The notes beneath the pieces are model-generated. The model worked only from the letters and a program-made list of their open reading frames with translations, was not told the DNA's origin and made no database searches. Position numbers and translations under genes: made by a program. This document shows, in pieces, positions 14,116 through 18,227 of a stretch of 18,227 bases of DNA. The first letter of the stretch is position 1. Each line of letters starts with the position of its first letter. The DNA is from Deltaproteobacteria bacterium. Lineage in GTDB: Bacteria; Myxococcota_A; UBA9160; SMWR01. The stretch lies in contig JAJDAM010000577.1 of NCBI GenBank assembly GCA_029261905.1, positions 1 through 18,227 of the forward strand, in the 5' to 3' direction.

Positions 14116-14899
14116 TCTGCTCACCCTCGACCGCAACGAGCGCGGTGTGTACTGGCTGACGATCCGTCGGCCAGACGTTCGCAATGCACTCAACGATCGG
14201 GCCTTCCATGAATTGATCGCCGCATGTGAGCAGGTCGGCTCCGACGAGGCTGCTCGGGTGCTCGTTCTCACGGGCGAGGGGCGCGCCTTCTCCGCGGGTG
14301 GCGACTTCGACTCGCTGCAGCAGATGCTCGACGGCGACCGCGCGTACGCGGTCGCCGAACTCGAGAACGCCAACGCCGGCATTTCTGCGCTGGCACGGCT
14401 CGAAGTTCCGACGGTCGCAGCCATCAACGGCGACGCGTTCGGGGGCGGTGCGGCGGTCGCGCTCAGCGCCGACTATCGCGTGATGAGCGATGCTGCCCGA
14501 CTCGGCTTCGTGTTCGCACGCCTCGGTATCAGCGGCGCCGACACCGGCGCGACCTGGTGGCTCTCGCGCATCGTCGGGCCCAGTCGTGCGCTCGAGATCC
14601 TGAACTTTGGACGGGTCTTCGATGCACACGAGGCGCTGTCGGCCGGGCTCGTGACCGAAGTGGCGCCGGCCGAATCGTTCGACACATCGGTCACCGCCTT
14701 CGTCGAGCGCTTGTCCGCTCTCGCACCGCTCGCCACACGGGGCAACAAACGCGCCCTGCTCGACCTCGAACGCCGCACTCTCGAGGAGCAGCTCGCCCTC
14801 GAGGCCCAGATCCAAGCCGATTGCATCCGCTCGAGCGACTTTCGAGAGGGACTCGACGCGTTCCAGAACAAGCGCCGGCCCAACTTCGAGGGACGCTGA
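14108..14899 (+). CDS. Enoyl-CoA hydratase/isomerase family protein (crotonase), first
   Basis: This 263-residue crotonase-fold protein overlaps the amidohydrolase stop by 8 nt. The oxyanion-hole segments are present: GRAFSAGGDFDSL (58-70) and INGDAFGGGAAVALSADYRV (106-125). The C-terminal DFREGLDAFQNKRRPNFEG tail is standard. The two catalytic Glu residues of hydratases (rat E144 and E164) are replaced here by Ala in GGGAAVAL and Phe in LGFVFARLG. Instead, D145 in GISGADTGATWWL sits where PaaG-like isomerases and some hydrolases carry a catalytic Asp. It may isomerise, hydrolyse or cleave a CoA thioester rather than hydrate an enoyl-CoA. It acts in the cytoplasm within the acyl-CoA operon. 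The fold is certain; the reaction is uncertain. Confidence 0.9.
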   Translation: MSDLLTLDRNERGVYWLTIRRPDVRNALNDRAFHELIAACEQVGSDEAARVLVLTGEGRAFSAGGDFDSLQQMLDGDRAYAVAELENANAGISALARLEVPTVAAINGDAFGGGAAVALSADYRVMSDAARLGFVFARLGISGADTGATWWLSRIVGPSRALEILNFGRVFDAHEALSAGLVTEVAPAESFDTSVTAFVERLSALAPLATRGNKRALLDLERRTLEEQLALEAQIQADCIRSSDFREGLDAFQNKRRPNFEGR

Positions 14900-14909
14900 G
14901 CCGAGCGGG

Positions 14910-14967
14910 CTGTATTGAGGGGAGTCTGTTGAGGGAACTCTGTTGAGGGGACTCTGTTGAGGGGACT
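14910..14967 (+). repeat. Tandem 14-bp repeats carrying Shine-Dalgarno-like GAGGGG
   Basis: Three consecutive 14-bp units (14926-14939, 14940-14953, 14954-14967) read CTGTTGAGGG(A/G)ACT, preceded by a diverged copy at 14910-14925. The array fills the gap between the first crotonase and the second dehydrogenase. The last GAGGGG (14959-14964) is 9 nt before ATG 14974 and is probably its ribosome site; earlier units repeat the same motif. Confidence 0.85.
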
Positions 14968-14973
14968 GTGTTG

Positions 14974-16122
14974 ATGGACATCTATTTGTCACCCGAACAA
15001 CTCGATCTGCGCGCCGACGTGCGCGCCTTCCTCGATGAACATTATCCGCCCGAACGGATCCTGCAGATGGAACAGGACGAGGAATATCCCGACGCGTTCT
15101 ATCGAGATTGCGCCAAGCGGGGATGGACGGGGATACCCGTACCGGAGGAGTACGGCGGCTCGGATGGATCGGTGCTCGACCTGTGCGTCTTCGTGGAGGA
15201 AGTCGGCAAGACCTCGATCTCGCTCGCGACCCTCTACATCACCGGAACGATTTTCGGCTCTCACGCGCTGCACATCTGCGGCTCGAAGCAACAGGCCGAG
15301 CGCTACCTGCCCGGAATCGTCAGCGGTGAAAAACGCTTTGCGCTGGCGATGTCGGAGCCGGGTGCCGGCTCTGACTTCGCGGGCATGCAGACGCGCGCCG
15401 AGAGGGTCGAAGGTGGTTGGCAGATCGACGGCGTGAAGGGACCGATCTCGGGTGCCGAGCGCGCCGATGTGATCATCACCGCCGCCCGCACGGCGACCAT
15501 TCCCGGCGGTTCACGACAGAAGGGCATCAGCCTGTTTCTCGTCGAGAACGGTCCGTCGGGCCCGCGCTTCGAGCGAACGCGTTATGCGGGCATGCGAGCA
15601 TTGATGGTCAACAAGGTCCACTACGAAGGAGTGGTCGTCCCCGACTCGGCGATGCTCGGCCCGGTCGACGAGGGATGGCTGAACCTGGCCAGGCTGATGG
15701 ACCCGGAACGTCTCGCCAACGCCGCCCAGACGATCGGTGTCGCACAGGCCGCCATCGATGACGGGGTCCGCTACGCGACGAGCCGCCAACAGTACGGCCA
15801 ACCCATCAGCCGCTACCAGGCGGTCTCCCATCCGCTGGCGGAGGCCCAGGCCGAGGTCGCCGCCGCGCGCCTGCTGGTCTACGCGGCCGCGCACAAACGC
15901 GACATCGAGGGGCCCTGCCCGAAAGAGGCCTCGATGGCCAAGATGCTGGCCAACAACGTGGCCGCGCGCGCCACCAGTGCCGCCCTGCAATGCGCCGGTG
16001 CCCATGGCTACGAACGCGACTCTCATTTCATGCGACGCGTACTCGAGGTCCGGGGCTGCGAACTGGGCGGGGGTACCAGCCAGATCCAACGAAACATCAT
16101 CGCCCGCTTCATGGGGATGTAA
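14974..16122 (+). CDS. Acyl-CoA dehydrogenase (second of three)
   Basis: This 382-residue enzyme is given from ATG 14974. GTG 14968 and TTG 14971 are also in frame, but the GAGGGG spacing favours the ATG. Visible parts are the N-terminal helical domain with PVPEEYGGSDGS, FALAMSEPGAGSDFAGMQT (122-140), the beta domain, and SRQQYGQPISRYQAVSHPLAE (about 270-290). The C-terminal segment is GAHGYERDSHFMRRVLEVRG followed by GGGTSQIQRNIIAR. The MCAD-type catalytic Glu position is Gly366, while E245 in MDPERLANAAQTIG is in the helix-G position used by isovaleryl-CoA dehydrogenase, as in the upstream paralogue. FAD and ETF dependence is family knowledge. The stop TAA shares one base with the next ATG (TAATG). 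Confidence 0.9.
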   Translation: MDIYLSPEQLDLRADVRAFLDEHYPPERILQMEQDEEYPDAFYRDCAKRGWTGIPVPEEYGGSDGSVLDLCVFVEEVGKTSISLATLYITGTIFGSHALHICGSKQQAERYLPGIVSGEKRFALAMSEPGAGSDFAGMQTRAERVEGGWQIDGVKGPISGAERADVIITAARTATIPGGSRQKGISLFLVENGPSGPRFERTRYAGMRALMVNKVHYEGVVVPDSAMLGPVDEGWLNLARLMDPERLANAAQTIGVAQAAIDDGVRYATSRQQYGQPISRYQAVSHPLAEAQAEVAAARLLVYAAAHKRDIEGPCPKEASMAKMLANNVAARATSAALQCAGAHGYERDSHFMRRVLEVRGCELGGGTSQIQRNIIARFMGM

Positions 16123-17138
16123 TGAAAGCGCTCGTCTATCAGGGGCCCGGCGAGATCTCGCTCGAAGAAGTCGAAAATCCCTCTCCGGCGGCCGATGAGG
16201 TGCTGCTGCAAGTCGATGCCGCGGGTGTGTGCGGAACCGATCGGCATATCGTGGCCGGCGAACTCGGCGTCCGACCGGGAACCGTGCCCGGTCACGAGAT
16301 CGCTGGGACGGTCGTCGAACTCGGCTCGCGGGTGGAAGGCTGGCAGACCGGAGAACGTGTTGCTTCGTTCGGCCAGGTGACCTGTGGCACGTGTCCCGCC
16401 TGTATCGCCGGCCAATCCAACCGCTGCCGGCAGCCGGCCGTACTCGGAATGGCGCGCCAAGGTGGCTTCGCCGAACAGATCGCGCTCCCCGCGCGCTGCC
16501 TGATTCGATTGCCCGATACGATTCCGAGCTCCATCGGCGCGATCGCGTCCGATGCGATCGCGACACCTCTTCACGCGCTCTGGACCGTCGGCGGGCTGCG
16601 AGCGGGCGAGACTGTCGTCGTGATCGGCGCTGGCGGACTCGGCTTGCATGCCGTCGGGCTGGCAAGACTTGCGGGCGCCGCGTGCGTCGTCGCCGTCGAC
16701 CCCTTCGAGCCGGCCCGGAAGGCGGCGCTGGCTGCCGGAGCGGATGCCACATTGGACCCTGCCTCCGAGGATGATCCGGTGCGCGCGCTGCGTCGTCTGG
16801 CCCGCGGCGCGACACTCGCACTCGAATGTGTCGGTAGATCGGACACGGTCGAGCTCGGGCTCGCGGCGTTGTCGCCCGGCGGCCGCCTGGTCGTCGTCGG
16901 CGTCGGTTCGGACCGCCCGCAGCTTCCGCCGCTCGCGCGCTTCATCGGAACCGAACTCTCCGTACTGGGATCGTTCGGATCGACTCCGGCCGAAATCGCG
17001 ACGGTGCTCGACCTGATCGAGCGCAACCACCTCGATGTCTCGCAGTCCGTGCAGCGCGAAGTTTCGCTCGACGATGCGGCTGCGATCTTTTCCGAGCCGA
17101 GCGGACCGGCCCGGACCGTCATTCTTCCAAGAGATTAG
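16122..17138 (+). CDS. Zinc-dependent medium-chain alcohol dehydrogenase
   Basis: This 338-residue MDR dehydrogenase starts at ATG 16122. The catalytic zinc site is visible: C37 in GVCGTDRH, and H58-E59 in VPGHEIAG, with the distal ligand probably near D144 (IASDAIATPL). The four structural-zinc cysteines are C88, C91, C94 and C102 (TCGTCPACIAGQSNRC). The Rossmann motif GAGGLG is at 169-174, and the acidic VVAVDP at the end of strand 2 favours NAD(H) over NADP(H). It would oxidise a hydroxyl or reduce a carbonyl intermediate, for example a hydroxyacyl-CoA formed in the pathway. It lies between a dehydrogenase and a crotonase and is probably co-transcribed with them. Confidence 0.92.
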   Translation: MKALVYQGPGEISLEEVENPSPAADEVLLQVDAAGVCGTDRHIVAGELGVRPGTVPGHEIAGTVVELGSRVEGWQTGERVASFGQVTCGTCPACIAGQSNRCRQPAVLGMARQGGFAEQIALPARCLIRLPDTIPSSIGAIASDAIATPLHALWTVGGLRAGETVVVIGAGGLGLHAVGLARLAGAACVVAVDPFEPARKAALAAGADATLDPASEDDPVRALRRLARGATLALECVGRSDTVELGLAALSPGGRLVVVGVGSDRPQLPPLARFIGTELSVLGSFGSTPAEIATVLDLIERNHLDVSQSVQREVSLDDAAAIFSEPSGPARTVILPRD

Positions 17139-17150
17139 GAGTTGCTGAAG

Positions 17151-17930
17151 ATGAACGACGACATCCTCCTCGAGATCAAAGACGGTATCGGCACCGTCAC
17201 GCTCAATCGTCCCGAGCGTCTCAACACCCTCGCGATGCCGACCGTCGACCACCTCGTCGACGCACTTGGCGAGGTGGCCGCGTCCGAAGACGTTCGCGTC
17301 GTCGTGCTGGCTGGCAACGGCCGGCGGTTTTGCGCTGGTGCAGACCAGGCCGAGATGGTCGAGCGAGATCCCCAGGCGTGGGAACCGATCGTTCGGCGCT
17401 ACCTCGACCCCGTCCGCGCGATCGTAGCCATGGACAAGCCGGTGATCGCGGCCCTGCACGGCGACGCGGTCGGGGGCGGCCTCGGCCTCGCACTCTCGTG
17501 CGACTTCCGCATCGCTGCCAGCGGCGTCCGCCTGGGCGCACCGTTCACACCCATCGGCCTGGCGGGCTGTGACATGTCTGCAGGTTGGTTCCTGCCGAGG
17601 CTGGTGGGGCTCGGAACCGCGACCGACCTGATGTTTACCGGGCGTCTCGTCGACGCGGACGAAGCACTCGACATCGGACTCGTGCACCGTGTCGTCGCGC
17701 CGGAAACCTTTCCCGGCGAAGTTGCGGCACTCGCTCGACAGCTTGCGGCGGGTCCACCCATCGCGCACCGCTGGACGAAGCGGGCCATCCACCGATCGCT
17801 TGGCGTCGACATGAATGCGGAGTTCGAATTCGAGATTTTCGCGCAGGTGCAGTGCATCCAGAGCGACGATCATCGCGAGGGAGTGCGAGCGTTCAAGGAG
17901 AAGCGCTCCCCGGTCTTCCAGGGTCGATAA
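17151..17930 (+). CDS. Enoyl-CoA hydratase/isomerase family protein (crotonase), second
   Basis: The 259-residue product is given from ATG 17151 because AGGAG at 17137-17141 is 9 nt upstream; TTG 17142 is an in-frame alternative. Crotonase marks are GRRFCAGADQAEM (57-69), LHGDAVGGGLGLALSCDFRI (102-121) and the C-terminal DDHREGVRAFKEKRSPVFQG. As in the first crotonase, both hydratase Glu positions are changed (Gly in GGGLGLAL, Phe in LGAPFTPIG). D141 in GLAGCDMSAGWFLPRLVG takes the PaaG-like Asp position. The two crotonases are related but clearly diverged, so they may act on successive intermediates. Its chemistry is likely isomerisation or hydrolysis rather than classical hydration; this is inference. 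Confidence 0.9.
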   Translation: MNDDILLEIKDGIGTVTLNRPERLNTLAMPTVDHLVDALGEVAASEDVRVVVLAGNGRRFCAGADQAEMVERDPQAWEPIVRRYLDPVRAIVAMDKPVIAALHGDAVGGGLGLALSCDFRIAASGVRLGAPFTPIGLAGCDMSAGWFLPRLVGLGTATDLMFTGRLVDADEALDIGLVHRVVAPETFPGEVAALARQLAAGPPIAHRWTKRAIHRSLGVDMNAEFEFEIFAQVQCIQSDDHREGVRAFKEKRSPVFQGR

Positions 17931-17971
17931 CCGGAGAACGCCGAACGAGAAAGGAACGAGAGGACGCCCGA

Positions 17972-18227
17972 ATGGCCGAACCCGACTTCTATTTGAGCGA
18001 CGAGCAACGCGAACTGCAGCGCGCGCTGCGCGACTTCGTCGCCAACGAGATCGCGCCCATTGCCGCCAAGTGCGATACCGAGGAGCGCTACCCGATCGAG
18101 CTGTTTCCCCGGCTGGGCGCACTCGGCTACCTCGGGCTGGGCTTCGCTGAAGAAGTCGGCGGGTCCGGTGGATGCAACCTCGACTACGCGATCCTGTGTG
18201 AGGAACTCGCGTACGGTTCGGGCGGAA
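17972..18227 (+). CDS. Acyl-CoA dehydrogenase (third), N-terminal part, cut by window edge
   Basis: The gene begins at ATG 17972, 41 nt after the second crotonase, with AGAGGA at 17959-17964 (7-nt spacing), and is open to the end of the window (85 codons). The visible N-terminal helical domain reads YLSDEQRELQRALRDFVANE, then EERYPIELFPRLGALGYLGLG and FAEEVGGSGGCNLDYAILCE. This is the standard start of acyl-CoA dehydrogenases and is closest in layout to the two upstream paralogues. The FAD-binding and catalytic parts lie outside the window, so the catalytic base cannot be assigned. It probably continues the same operon. Confidence 0.88.
   Translation, partial: MAEPDFYLSDEQRELQRALRDFVANEIAPIAAKCDTEERYPIELFPRLGALGYLGLGFAEEVGGSGGCNLDYAILCEELAYGSGG

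Noticed and set aside
15511..16821. 436-codon minus-strand frame antisense to the second dehydrogenase and alcohol dehydrogenase
   Set aside because: Arg-rich shadow translation without motifs.
16023..18122. 699-codon open frame on the minus strand across the alcohol dehydrogenase and crotonase genes
   Set aside because: No recognisable family; antisense to clear enzymes, so a shadow of high third-position GC.

Overview
The window is GC-rich throughout and densely coded. Its Gram-negative-type envelope genes (UUP1/7TM protein, CNNM/CorC proteins, Sec-type signal peptides) sit next to a large acyl-CoA catabolic operon. That combination fits an environmental, probably uncultured proteobacterium-like lineage such as Myxococcota/Desulfobacterota or a relative. 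This is an inference from gene style; there is no rRNA or other phylogenetic marker here.

Region 1 (1-294) is the 3' end of a gene that resembles a transposase tail. Region 2 (509-5591) is a tightly packed four-gene cassette: a secreted M14/AstE-like zinc hydrolase, an inactive-transglutaminase/7TM membrane protein (UUP1 type), a RimK-like ATP-grasp ligase, and a secreted HEXXH zinc peptidase-like protein. The ATP-grasp plus transglutaminase-7TM pair is a known but functionally unexplained association. Here it is bracketed by two exported hydrolases, which suggests that an amide-linked peptide or small molecule is made in the cytoplasm and handled in the envelope. This is the most interesting system in the window.

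Region 3 (5608-9611) holds a possible 45-codon small ORF with an internal inverted repeat. It is followed by a CNNM/CorC-type ion transporter gene and a DMT/EamA transporter gene, then a second, convergent CNNM/CorC paralogue. The forward genes from 509 to 8131 are linked by gaps of 17 nt or less, or by 4-nt overlaps, if the small ORF is real. Region 4 (9612-11901) has a 370-bp intergenic stretch, a DUF1295/steroid-5-alpha-reductase-like membrane protein, an orphan TetR C-terminal domain without its DNA-binding half, and a complete TetR repressor on the minus strand.

Region 5 (11902-18227) is a catabolic operon divergent from the TetR gene. A TTGACA-N17-TAATCT promoter is overlapped by a 23-bp near-palindrome that is the likely TetR operator. 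The genes in order are acyl-CoA dehydrogenase, amidohydrolase-2-like protein, crotonase, acyl-CoA dehydrogenase, zinc alcohol dehydrogenase, crotonase, and the start of a third acyl-CoA dehydrogenase that runs off the window. Together they look like a beta-oxidation-type route for a ring or branched carboxylic acid; the substrate cannot be read from sequence. Unusual details include an in-phase A-AAA-AAG slippery heptamer at the first gene junction, 14-bp Shine-Dalgarno-like tandem repeats before the second dehydrogenase, and crotonases lacking the canonical catalytic glutamates.
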